Part shown: positions 1 to 9,029 of the stretch, in pieces
Layout of the letters: the number at the start of each line of letters is the position of its first letter
How positions within the stretch are numbered: position 1 is the stretch's first letter
NCBI GenBank assembly: GCA_001592805.2
Contig: CP051142.1
Coordinates: 310,001-374,000 of the forward strand
Source of the DNA: Peltaster fructicola
Lineage: Eukaryota; Ascomycota; Dothideomycetes
Reading direction: 5' to 3'
Length of the DNA: 64,000 nt
The notes under the pieces: model-generated
Seen by the model: the letters and a program-made list of their open reading frames with translations, nothing else
What the model was told of the DNA's origin: nothing
Database searches by the model: none
Program-made: the position numbers and the translations under genes

Positions 1-8
1 ACACCATC

Positions 9-1544
9 ATGGACGAAGAAAGCATCGCGACGTTTTGTAGCTTCACTTCTGCCACACCAGAGAAAGCTCAGCAATACCTCACACTCACAGACGGAAATGT
101 CGAGCACGCTGTAGAACTCTATTTCAACGATCCTAATCTTGCTCCCGCCTCGAACACAGCTCGCCCAGCAGCATCAAGTCGCGAAGACCCTATTACGATC
201 GACGATGACGATGATGACGATCTACAAGAGGTCGGCAGCCGATCAGTACCACAGGCAGCAAGTTATGATGACGACGAGGCTATGGCACGACGACTGCAAG
301 AGGAGATGTATGGTGGTGCTGGTGGAAGAGGCGATGATGAGATCAGAGCTCCGATAGCACGCACGACCGAGACACTGGTGGGTCCAGACAGTGACTGGCA
401 GGATGATCCAAACCAGATGCGAGCAGCGATCGCAGAACAGATGATGGCACGACAGCGACGACGAGCAGCTCCGGGCATATTCAACCAGCGTGAGAATGCC
501 TCGATATGGACAAACGACAATCCACACGATCCTGAAGCACATCGCCGAGCACTGGCTCGCGCAACCGGCGGCGCTTCTGAACAGACCGCAAAGTCAAACC
601 TACTCGCCGACCTCTTCCGACCACCCTTCGATCTCATCTCACCACTCGCATTCTCGGCTGCTCGCGATGAAGGCAAAGAGAATGAGAAATGGCTGCTGGT
701 TAACGTCCAGGATCCAAGCATCTTCGACTGTCAGGTACTAAATCGTGACATCTGGAAGAACGAGTCCATCCGCGAGACTGTCAAGGAACACTTCATCTTC
801 CTCCAGTACCAGAAGGATGACCCACGTGGTCAAGACTACGTCAATTACTACTTCAATAATATGCGAGATAATGACGATGCTTACCCACACATTGCCATCG
901 TCGATCCACGAACAGGCGAACAGGTCAAGACGTGGTCGGGAGCACCAGCACCGAAAGCTCTCGAATTCTTGTCAGAGCTGCATGAGTTCCTTGATAGATA
1001 CAGTCTTAATATGACCAGGAAGAATCCAGTGCAAGCCAAACGCAAGGAGCGCCAGAAGGACGTCACTCAGATGTCAGAGCAAGAGATGCTTGACATGGCC
1101 TTGAAGAACAGCATGGGCGAGGGCTCGAGCAAGAGTAAGGAGGTTGATCCAGATTCTCTCACCAAGGCTGCCGACTCGAGTAGCACATCTACCACAGGAC
1201 CTGACATGATGGACGTCACACCGACAGAGGAAGAGACTAAGGACACACCGTTTGCACGCATCTCCTCGAACAATGACCATGAGGAGCCTACATCTACAGA
1301 TCCGAAGGAGACCACACGTATACAGTTCAGATATTCCGGCGGTCGGGTAGTCCGTCGCTTCTTACTCACAGATCCGGTCCGACGCATATACGAGTGGCTG
1401 AAGGCATCACCTGTGGAAGGTCATGTTGGGAAGGACTTCGAGCTCATTGCTATGGGCAAGAATCTCATCGAGCAGCTCGAGTCAAGCATCAATGCTGCTG
1501 GTCTGAAGAATGGCACAGTCATGGTTGAGTACATTGATGCATAG
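9..1544 (+). CDS. UBX5: UBA-UAS-UBX protein, Cdc48 adaptor (Ubx5/UBXN7-like)
   Basis: Single-exon 511-aa protein complete in the window. A UBA-like helical bundle lies at about residues 1-42, then an acidic low-complexity stretch, a thioredoxin-like UAS domain at about 195-345 (LLVNVQDPSIFDCQ, then HIAIVDPRTGEQVKTWSG), a probable ubiquitin-interacting motif near 360-380 (EQEMLDMALKNSMGE), and a C-terminal UBX domain at about 430-511. This order matches yeast Ubx5 and human UBXN7. In the family these proteins bridge the Cdc48/p97 ATPase to ubiquitylated substrates and cullin ligases; that role is family knowledge, not shown here. The ATG at base 9 is the first in frame, but only 8 bases of upstream sequence are present, so an upstream exon cannot be excluded. 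The next gene, RAD4, is in the same direction 275 bp downstream. Confidence 0.9.
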   Translation: MDEESIATFCSFTSATPEKAQQYLTLTDGNVEHAVELYFNDPNLAPASNTARPAASSREDPITIDDDDDDDLQEVGSRSVPQAASYDDDEAMARRLQEEMYGGAGGRGDDEIRAPIARTTETLVGPDSDWQDDPNQMRAAIAEQMMARQRRRAAPGIFNQRENASIWTNDNPHDPEAHRRALARATGGASEQTAKSNLLADLFRPPFDLISPLAFSAARDEGKENEKWLLVNVQDPSIFDCQVLNRDIWKNESIRETVKEHFIFLQYQKDDPRGQDYVNYYFNNMRDNDDAYPHIAIVDPRTGEQVKTWSGAPAPKALEFLSELHEFLDRYSLNMTRKNPVQAKRKERQKDVTQMSEQEMLDMALKNSMGEGSSKSKEVDPDSLTKAADSSSTSTTGPDMMDVTPTEEETKDTPFARISSNNDHEEPTSTDPKETTRIQFRYSGGRVVRRFLLTDPVRRIYEWLKASPVEGHVGKDFELIAMGKNLIEQLESSINAAGLKNGTVMVEYIDA

Positions 1545-1809
1545 CACGGTGAACCAAGATGTGAATGACCAGCGAAAATGCACAAGCACTCTCATCATGG
1601 AATTAGACAGACTAGTGATGGTAACATGAATATATGAATACATGAGATCAGACGGTGCCTTGCCGTTGTGTTCCACTGGGTGGTTGTCGCGTGAGAGACG
1701 CGATACAGGTGACGTCACGAGCAAGCATCATCGCGTCGTCCCTCTGATAATCCACATGCATTAACGAGCGGCAAGCTTGATCTCACTTACCTGAGCATTT
1801 AGCGATTAG

Positions 1810-1860
1810 ATGGATCAGGATGCCCCCATTCGTGCCGCGAAAGCGTTCACACACACCTGA
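1810..1860 (+). promoter_or_regulatory. Upstream ATG overlapping the RAD4 start, out of frame
   Basis: An ATG ten bases before the RAD4 initiator opens a 16-codon reading frame that overlaps the main start and stops at TGA 1858-1860. If the transcript includes it, scanning ribosomes could be diverted. This is only a sequence observation, because the transcription start is unknown. Confidence 0.4.
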
Positions 1861-4800
1861 CGAGGAGACAGTTCAGCCAGCAGCCAAGAAACGTGCAGTC
1901 AAGGCTCCAAAGACAAAGTCTCGAGTAAAGCCGACACTCTTTGATGCAGTCGATAGTCCAAGCACCAGGTCTGTCAGCACCGATCAGGCTCACAAGCTGC
2001 TAGATAAGCTAGGAGGCGACGATGACAGCTCTAGCGAAGCTGATAGCGACGACTTCGAGGACGTTCCAGCCACCAAACGTAAGGATGAGGACGATGAAGA
2101 GATGGACTGGGAGGACGCAATTCAGGAGGACACCAGTCTTCAGGAGGATACAACACAAGATGTAGAGATCGGCGACATCTCTGTGTCACTTCGTGAAGAT
2201 GGTAGTTACGTCGAGCCACTTGTGTCTGCAGCCACAGGCAAGAAGGGTCCCTCTAAGCGTGAGAGACATATCAGAGTCCTAACACATACCCTACATGTTC
2301 AGACGCTAGTGTGGCACAACACCGTTCGCAACTCCTGGTTGAACGACAGTGAGGTTCAGAAGTCACTTGTTGATGCGCTCACGCCCGGTATGACTAGTGA
2401 GATCACCCGTTGGAAGCGCAGCATGGGTATGCTTAGCAGGCAGGAGCTTGAGAAGGAGAAGGCGGCCGCAGCCAGGAAAGCCAAGAGCCAGAGCAAGAAA
2501 GGCAGAGCAAAGAAAGAACTCAAAGGTCGTGATTGGAGTTATTCTGCAGAACACACTGAGGTCGGCAACGTGGACATGAGTCAAGGCGATCCTCTGTACC
2601 GCCTGCTCAAGGTTCTGATGGGATACTGGAGGCAGAGGTTCACAATCCTTGCGCCAGGCCTGCGCAAGAAGGGCTATATGCCACTGCGCAGACTCAGAGA
2701 GGAGCTCAAAGGCTGGGAGAAAGAGCCCGAGGCCGAATATCACGGTGAGAGAATCTCGAACCTCAAGGCATTCCGTCAGCTAGCAAAATCTTGCGAAGGC
2801 AGTCGTGATGTCGGAAATCAACTCTTCGTAGCGCTCTTGCGAGGCATTGGTCTCGACGTGCGCATGGTAGCGAGTCTACAGCCAGCCGGCTTTGGTTGGA
2901 GCAAACTTGAAGAAGCACATGCAAAGAGCACAAAGGTTGACGATGTTAACTCGAAGCCTGTGAAACAGCTTCCACCACCGAAGCTCCGCGAGATTCTGAC
3001 TCCTGTGCAGTCCAAGAAAGTGCCAAAACCAGAAAAGTCGACAAGAACATCTCTGAGAGGAGACAAATCACAGCCTATCAAACTTGACGACTCTGGCAGT
3101 GACCTGTCAAGCCCACCCTCCGATATAGAAGATCAAGATGAGGAGATATCTGTCATCGATGTCGCACCCATCTCTAAGAAGAAGCCAACCAAGAAACATG
3201 ACAGAGACCTGGCTTTCCCAGTGTACTGGGCCGAAGTATTGTCACCAGCAACCAACAGGTACATACCTGTCGATCCCATAGTCCTGAGAACAATTGGAAG
3301 CACTGCGGAATTGGTAGCGACATTTGAGCCTCGAGGAACGAAAGCGGACAGGGGTAAGCAAGTAATATGTTATACGATTGCCTTCAACGCAGATGGCACT
3401 GCTAAGGATGTGACAATTCGCTATTTGAAGCGTCATCAGTTACCTGGGAAGACCAAAGGCATACGTATGCCTGTCGAAAGAGTGCCAATCCATAATCGCA
3501 AAGGCAAGGTCAAGAAGTACGAAGAGTACGAATGGTTCTCTGAATTGATGTTGTACTATCGGAAGCCTGAAAAGAAGCGTACGATCGCAGATGACCTCGA
3601 GGAGAGCACCGACTTGAAGCCTTTCAAGCCAAGCACAGAGGAGAAGGTCCTGGACAAGGAGAGTATAGCTTGGTACAAGGCCTCAGCGGAGTTCGTGCTC
3701 GAAGAACACCTACGACGTGAAGAAGCTTTCTTACCTGGTTCAGAGCCAGTGAAGACTTTCACAGCTGGTAAGGGCGACAAGATCAAAGAGCACCTGGTCT
3801 TCAAGCGCGAGGACGTGGTCAACTGTAAGACGGTGGAATCCTGGCACAAAGAAGGTCGTGGTCTGCTACCAGGTCAACAGCCGCTGAAGTACGTTCCAAT
3901 TCGTGCTGTGACACTACAACGCAAACGCGAGATTGAGGACGCCGAACGAGAGACTGGCGAGAAGCTCAAACAAGGACTTTACAGCGAGGCACAAACGGAT
4001 TGGATCATACCGCCACCGATCGTCAATGGAGTCATTCCAAGGAACGCTTTCGGCAATATGGATGTGTATGTCCCTACCATGGTTCCTGCTGGTGCTGTCC
4101 ATCTTCCGATGAAAGGCACTGCCAAGATCTGCCGTCGTCTAGAGATCGATCATGCTGAAGCTTGCACCGGCTTCGAATTCGGCAACAAGCGTGCTGTTCC
4201 TGTCATAACTGGTGTTGTTGTCGCCAAGGAGAATGCAACCCTTGTCCGTAATGCGTGGAAGGTCGAGCAGGCTGAGCAACGACGAAAGGAAGATGTCAAG
4301 CGTACTGCTACATCTTTGCACTGGTGGCGCAAGATGCTAATGGGAATGAGGATCATCGATAGAATGAGAGCCGAGTACGCTAACACATCTACCACCGAGG
4401 ATGAGTTCAATCCTTTTGTACGCAAGGCAGCCAAGCTCATGCAGGAAGGGGATACTGCAATCGAAGAACAGAGCCGTGACACAGGAGGAGGGTTTCTGCT
4501 GGGAGATGATGAACATGTCAAAGAGGAACACTCCAATCAAGAACTTGCAGGAGGGTTTCTTGTCGAGGAGGATGACATGGCTGGAGGCTTCGTGCTATCT
4601 GATGACAAGATCGACTCAAAATCTCATGCTTCTGCAGCGCCTGTATCATTGCAGAGTATGCATGAAGTGAAGGAGCCGATGGCAAACGGTAACGACAACA
4701 TATCCGGTGGGACGATCAACTCTGACGAAGACAATCGTCCACGCGCCTCGCTGAGCACTGGCATGCAAGCCCCGGCACGTCCTGCTCAGAAGAAGACTCG

Positions 4801-5038
4801 AAGCAATGCTATGAATTCTGAACCTGCTCGCAGTGGTAAGACGACCAATCTGAAAGCACCTCAGCGTACCATCAAGAAGCGAGATAGGGTGTCACCTACT
4901 AAAAGTCCGTACTTCAGCTCGCAGGAACCTGTCAAGGTCGACGACGACGACGACGACGACGACGACAACAACAACAGTGGTGATTCGGAAGAGGTGGTGT
5001 CTGTTCGGAGGACTACTGCACGCACACGACGCGGATGA
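1820..5038 (+). CDS. RAD4: DNA repair protein Rad4/XPC
   Basis: Single-exon 1072-aa protein of the Rad4/XPC family, which recognises helix-distorting lesions in global-genome nucleotide excision repair together with Rad23. Visible parts are an N-terminal acidic and basic disordered region, the inactive transglutaminase-fold segment (about 300-360 and 460-500, with SRDVGNQLFVALLRGIGLD and AFPVYWAEV), BHD1 at about 630-700, and BHD2/BHD3 at about 715-815 (RNAFGNMDVYVPTMVPAGAVH). The last 200 residues are disordered and repeat a GGF(L/V)L motif three times (GGGFLLGDD, AGGFLVEED, AGGFVLSDD) before a poly-Asp tract encoded by GAC repeats. The start at 1820 follows an out-of-frame ATG at 1810 (listed separately). 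The gene converges on the aldehyde dehydrogenase downstream. Confidence 0.93.
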   Translation: MPPFVPRKRSHTPDEETVQPAAKKRAVKAPKTKSRVKPTLFDAVDSPSTRSVSTDQAHKLLDKLGGDDDSSSEADSDDFEDVPATKRKDEDDEEMDWEDAIQEDTSLQEDTTQDVEIGDISVSLREDGSYVEPLVSAATGKKGPSKRERHIRVLTHTLHVQTLVWHNTVRNSWLNDSEVQKSLVDALTPGMTSEITRWKRSMGMLSRQELEKEKAAAARKAKSQSKKGRAKKELKGRDWSYSAEHTEVGNVDMSQGDPLYRLLKVLMGYWRQRFTILAPGLRKKGYMPLRRLREELKGWEKEPEAEYHGERISNLKAFRQLAKSCEGSRDVGNQLFVALLRGIGLDVRMVASLQPAGFGWSKLEEAHAKSTKVDDVNSKPVKQLPPPKLREILTPVQSKKVPKPEKSTRTSLRGDKSQPIKLDDSGSDLSSPPSDIEDQDEEISVIDVAPISKKKPTKKHDRDLAFPVYWAEVLSPATNRYIPVDPIVLRTIGSTAELVATFEPRGTKADRGKQVICYTIAFNADGTAKDVTIRYLKRHQLPGKTKGIRMPVERVPIHNRKGKVKKYEEYEWFSELMLYYRKPEKKRTIADDLEESTDLKPFKPSTEEKVLDKESIAWYKASAEFVLEEHLRREEAFLPGSEPVKTFTAGKGDKIKEHLVFKREDVVNCKTVESWHKEGRGLLPGQQPLKYVPIRAVTLQRKREIEDAERETGEKLKQGLYSEAQTDWIIPPPIVNGVIPRNAFGNMDVYVPTMVPAGAVHLPMKGTAKICRRLEIDHAEACTGFEFGNKRAVPVITGVVVAKENATLVRNAWKVEQAEQRRKEDVKRTATSLHWWRKMLMGMRIIDRMRAEYANTSTTEDEFNPFVRKAAKLMQEGDTAIEEQSRDTGGGFLLGDDEHVKEEHSNQELAGGFLVEEDDMAGGFVLSDDKIDSKSHASAAPVSLQSMHEVKEPMANGNDNISGGTINSDEDNRPRASLSTGMQAPARPAQKKTRSNAMNSEPARSGKTTNLKAPQRTIKKRDRVSPTKSPYFSSQEPVKVDDDDDDDDDNNNSGDSEEVVSVRRTTARTRRG
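4938..4976 (+). repeat. GAC/AAC trinucleotide run in the RAD4 C-terminus
   Basis: About ten GAC codons followed by three AAC codons encode a poly-Asp/poly-Asn tract near the RAD4 C-terminus. It is a coding microsatellite likely to vary in length between strains. Confidence 0.8.
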
Positions 5039-5536
5039 TACTCGGACTCCATTACGAGTGGCATCTGTGTGAGAGTATGTCGAAGATTAAGCATGACTGT
5101 AGTGCACCTCAACTATGCCATAAGATTGCCGGAAGATGTCAAGCACGGAGGATCAAGATGCTGTTGCAACATTGAGCATCTGCTCGCAACATCGTGCAGC
5201 ACTATGGGAGACGCTTACCGGCGGCACATCGTTGTACTGGCGACAACGATCATGGTCTGATGAGGGCGACGTACTAGCATAATGTACTCATACATAACAA
5301 TCGTTGACTATGTGGACCATCTAGCTCGTCAGTGCTTCCATTCTCACACCACTATCTGAGACGAAGTCTGCAACAGCCAGGTGATTGATAGCAAACGCAC
5401 CTCTGGCGCAATCAAACGGGCTCCTAGACAGCAATATCGCATGTGGAGGATGATGCAAACTCAATAGCATGTCTGCACAAATAGCACGTCGATCAACTGA
5501 TTTCGTTCACTTCATACAGGCCACGACCTCTGGCAC
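5039..5536. other. Intergenic, convergent 3' ends of RAD4 and ALDH
   Basis: No supportable gene is visible. The stretch lies between two converging stop codons and should hold both terminators. I see no repeat or RNA gene. Confidence 0.6.
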
Positions 5537-7024
5537 TTACACACTACTGTCCTTACCGTGAAAACTGATGAACTTCTCCTTCAAGAACGCCTCAAGTCCC
5601 CAATGAGCGTTCTGTCGACCCCATCCACTACCTTTGACACCTCCCTGTGGGCCGGTCGGGCTCACGTACAGCGAGATGCTGTTGACGTGCACTTGGCCAT
5701 ACTCGAGCTCTTGTCCTAGCTTCAAGGCGCGCTCCATGTTGTTAGAGTGTATGGTGGCATTGAGACCATAGGCTGATGCATTGGCAACACGCACAGCCTC
5801 AGCATCGTCCTCAACAATGTAGAGGCTCGCGCTAGGACCGAAGGACTCCTCGTCGACAATCTTCAAATCGTCCTTGGATGTCTTTGGGTCGACAAGCACA
5901 ATCGAAGGCTTGATTCCATTCTTCGTGGCCATCTCCGGCCCGCCAACCAGGAACTCACTGCCATTGTCCTTGGCCTGCTGGAGCAAACTGAGAGCTTTCT
6001 CCGCGATGCCGGCATGCACAGCAGTGCCGCCGTGCTCGTTCGAGATGACCTTGACAAGAATCTCCTGGAAAGCTTTGGCAACACTCTTTAACACGATGAT
6101 TCGCTCAGTCGAGAAGCAGATCTGGCCGTGATGCATCACAGCACCCTTAGCACATAGCACGGCAGCCTTCTGCAGGTTTGCGTCGTCAAGCACGATAGCA
6201 GGACACTTTCCACCTAGCTCCATGAGCACAGGCTTGAGGTACTTCGCTGCTGTGGCGCCGACGATCCTACCGACTGCTGCACTTCCGATGAACTCGATCT
6301 TGCGAATCCTCTCATTCGCGATAAGCGCCTCAGTGATCTCGGCAGCAGACTCCCGATCAGCCTGGACCGAGTTGAGAACACCTGCTGGCAGACCAGCTTT
6401 GTGGTATATGTCTACAATCAGGCTGTGTGTCAGCGGACTGAGCTCGCTCGCCTTGAGGACAACTGTGCAGCCAGCACCTAAAGCACTGGTGATTGCTCGG
6501 GTTGCGAGTATAAGAGCAGCATTCCATGGTGGAATGACCAGCACTGGTCCGACTGGCTCCTTGAACACAAAAGCATAGGTGTCTGGTTTCTCGTTTGGCG
6601 GGATCTCTCCTCTGATGCTACTGATGCAACTGGCGATCTCTCTCATGTACGCAACTGTGGTGTTGACGTTGTTGGCTGCCCATGGCATAGGACAGCTCGT
6701 CTCATCCATCTGTGCTTTTAGCAGCTCGTCTTTGCGCTCCTCAAACAGAGATGCAGCTTTCAAGATAATATCTCGTCTTGTCGCGACAGACGCTCGCTTC
6801 CAGCCACTGCGGCCGGTGTCGAGGACATTACCGGAGAATGCTTTCCACGCTGCCTCACAGGCAACATTGCAAGTGGCGACATCAGTCGATGCATAGTGAT
6901 GTACCACCTTCTCAGAAGCAGAATTATTCACCGGATGAATACGGTTGTCATCGAGCGTAAGCGCCGCTCCGTCAATGAACAATGGCACAACATTGCGGCT
7001 CTTGGCATCTTGCGTGAAAGGCAT
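5537..7024 (-). CDS. NAD(P)-dependent aldehyde dehydrogenase, salicylaldehyde/vanillin type
   Basis: Single-exon 495-aa ALDH superfamily protein. The start was placed at the ATG at 7024 (MPFTQDAKSRNVVPLF) rather than at the more upstream in-frame ATG at 7156, because homologues begin near here and the extra 44 residues look non-conserved. The nucleophilic cysteine is in HHGQICFSTERII and the general-base glutamate in LMELGGKCPAIVL; the coenzyme loop EFIGSAAVGRIVG is also present. The GQICFSTERI signature is typical of the salicylaldehyde or aromatic-aldehyde branch in fungi, which oxidises aromatic aldehydes to acids. Exact substrate preference is inference. It diverges from the secreted-protein gene at 7701. 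Confidence 0.88.
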   Translation of the reverse strand: MPFTQDAKSRNVVPLFIDGAALTLDDNRIHPVNNSASEKVVHHYASTDVATCNVACEAAWKAFSGNVLDTGRSGWKRASVATRRDIILKAASLFEERKDELLKAQMDETSCPMPWAANNVNTTVAYMREIASCISSIRGEIPPNEKPDTYAFVFKEPVGPVLVIPPWNAALILATRAITSALGAGCTVVLKASELSPLTHSLIVDIYHKAGLPAGVLNSVQADRESAAEITEALIANERIRKIEFIGSAAVGRIVGATAAKYLKPVLMELGGKCPAIVLDDANLQKAAVLCAKGAVMHHGQICFSTERIIVLKSVAKAFQEILVKVISNEHGGTAVHAGIAEKALSLLQQAKDNGSEFLVGGPEMATKNGIKPSIVLVDPKTSKDDLKIVDEESFGPSASLYIVEDDAEAVRVANASAYGLNATIHSNNMERALKLGQELEYGQVHVNSISLYVSPTGPQGGVKGSGWGRQNAHWGLEAFLKEKFISFHGKDSSV

Positions 7025-7700
7025 ATTTATCCGGTCGTGGTCAAGGCTCGAGCAGTAGTAGCCAAGGGAAAGGAGTCGCCTTGTTACACTCAAGTGAGCG
7101 CTAAAGTTCCAGGGCCCAGGCACAAGCTCTCTCAGGAGTTTAGCTTTCCTTGACAATGATTGGAGGATCTGCGGGACGGTGTGGGAGGTCTGTAAAACAC
7201 TTGGAGGAGTGGAAAGTCCTTAAGTAAGCTTCAGAGTTGTTGATATGCCTGATTGACCCGCGCTCGTCAGCCCTTGACACACCAGCCTATGACGATGACC
7301 AGCAAGTTGAGGCTTCGAGATGGTCGGAGATCTTAGGAATAAAGAGGTTCGCTGCAGAAAACGGGCCCAGGAGCTCCCAGCTATGATGGAAAGGTGGGTA
7401 ACGCGACAGGAAAGCTTTTTCTTAGGGAGATCAGACTGTACTCCTGCGGTGCGTCTGTCAAGCCACACAATTGCTGGCAGCATATGCCAGATCAGGGATG
7501 ATCAACTCTACACACGAATATGCAATGCTACAGCAGCATTGAATCTTGCCGAGGAGGTCAATCCTCATGACTGAACCACAATACGTTCCCGAAGACCAAT
7601 AGACGCTGTGTCATAGATGAGATCGTTGCAGGTGGAGTGGTATATGAGAGTGTGGTCCAGCTCTCTGTGACCCATCTGTCTCCTCGTCTGAGTCAACGTC
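7025..7700. other. Divergent intergenic region
   Basis: Shared upstream region of the aldehyde dehydrogenase (minus) and the secreted cysteine-rich protein (plus). No gene, tRNA or repeat could be supported. Confidence 0.55.
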
Positions 7701-8401
7701 ATGTTCTCACTTCAAGTGCTGGCTTTTGCAGCTCTACTGGCTGGCGCTGCGGCCATCGTGCCTTCAAGAGTGGCGGCAGCAGTGCCTTCTGGGTGCAATA
7801 TTCCTCCGGCCTACACGGTGACTAGCTTCATGTGGTTCAACTCGACTCACAATCTCGACTGCATCGAGTGGCACCCGGACGGAGACTACTACACTGCTGG
7901 TTGTCTCGACTCGACCGGCAACTGGTGCGATCCCAATGACGACGGTTGTGACAACTGCGACGTCCCGTACTGCAGTGCGTATAACGGACAGCACAGGCTG
8001 GCAAACATGCTGATGATGTTACAGATGACAATGTCTCTCCACAGCCATTAGGATATGGCCCTCCCGACAACGTCAAGTTCAGCTACAGCGAAGGCACATA
8101 CTGCGAATCCAGCAACTCGGCAGGATCGCAGAGCTGGGACATCGGCAATGGCATCGTGACCTGCGGCGGATCGAGAGGCTTCATGCAGTTCTTCGGAGAC
8201 TCGAATCCTGACAACAGCACTGCGAAAGTCTACGTCAGTCCTCCATCGACGAAGTGCGACAATGGTAGTACGATCTACCCGTATTATACTGGTAGCTTCA
8301 CCATGGCATGTACACACGATGCAGGCGGAAATGCAACATGCAGGGCAACATCCACTACAATCGAAGTGCCGTTGGCGTCGATGTATATTCCGCCGCCATG
8401 A
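7701..8401 (+). CDS. Small secreted cysteine-rich protein, function unknown
   Basis: Two exons, 7701..7974 and 8052..8401, with a 77-nt intron (GTGCGT donor, CTGAT branch-like site, ATTAG acceptor) give a 207-aa protein. The N-terminus MFSLQVLAFAALLAGAAA is a clear signal peptide. The mature part has 12 cysteines, a cluster of seven in exon 1 (ending GCDNCDVPYC) and five in exon 2, plus several N-glycosylation sequons (NST, NAT, NGS). I do not recognise a named family. Even cysteine number, small size and secretion fit an apoplastic effector or wall-associated protein, but that is only an inference. The next gene, also surface-exposed, is in the same orientation. Confidence is high that it is a real secreted protein, lower for the exact acceptor. 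Confidence 0.75.
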
Positions 8402-9029
8402 TCGTTTGCTGCAGGTCTTCGTCCGGGGTGTGGGAGGGACCGCTCGAGCGATGAGCTCAATGCCGTCACGATGATCGCGACTTGAGCGTTGTTGTGTACT
8501 TGTAGATTGTGATCGGAGGATTGTCCATGACAAGAAATTGCTGAAGGATCGGAGTCAGGCCTTATGCAGTTGGTCCGTGCATAAAGCTGAAAGAGACTCT
8601 TGCCAACGACATCATTTCACAACACAGCCCTGCAACACTATCAAGTCGGTGACCTCGCACGAGAAGACTAGTCAGTGTCAGCACCGGCACGTCTGTTGTA
8701 CAGCCAAGCACAACATGATGAAGTGGCAAGGATGATTAGCACACTCTCAATTAGTGTCAGGCGTGACACCAACACTGAAAAGCACTTTGCTCAAGGATAG
8801 TTTCGACAATGTGCAGCGCTAATGCTTCATCAGACGGCTTCTGGCGGCGGGACTACCAGTCATGTTCCTCGCAGACCCTTTGGAGGACGTTTAGGCGTTC
8901 AGCCTTGATCCTTCAGGCCGGCAATGCTCTAACGCATGCATATGGACATTGCTCGTTTGCTTAGAAGTGAAGACTTCCTCGCTCGCTACCACAGATGCTT
9001 GTCTTGCATTCTGCAGGTTCACGGCAATT
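8402..9029 (+). other. Intergenic region between two surface-protein genes
   Basis: No supportable gene. It contains the 3' region of the cysteine-rich protein and the promoter of the GPI-type protein. Confidence 0.55.
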
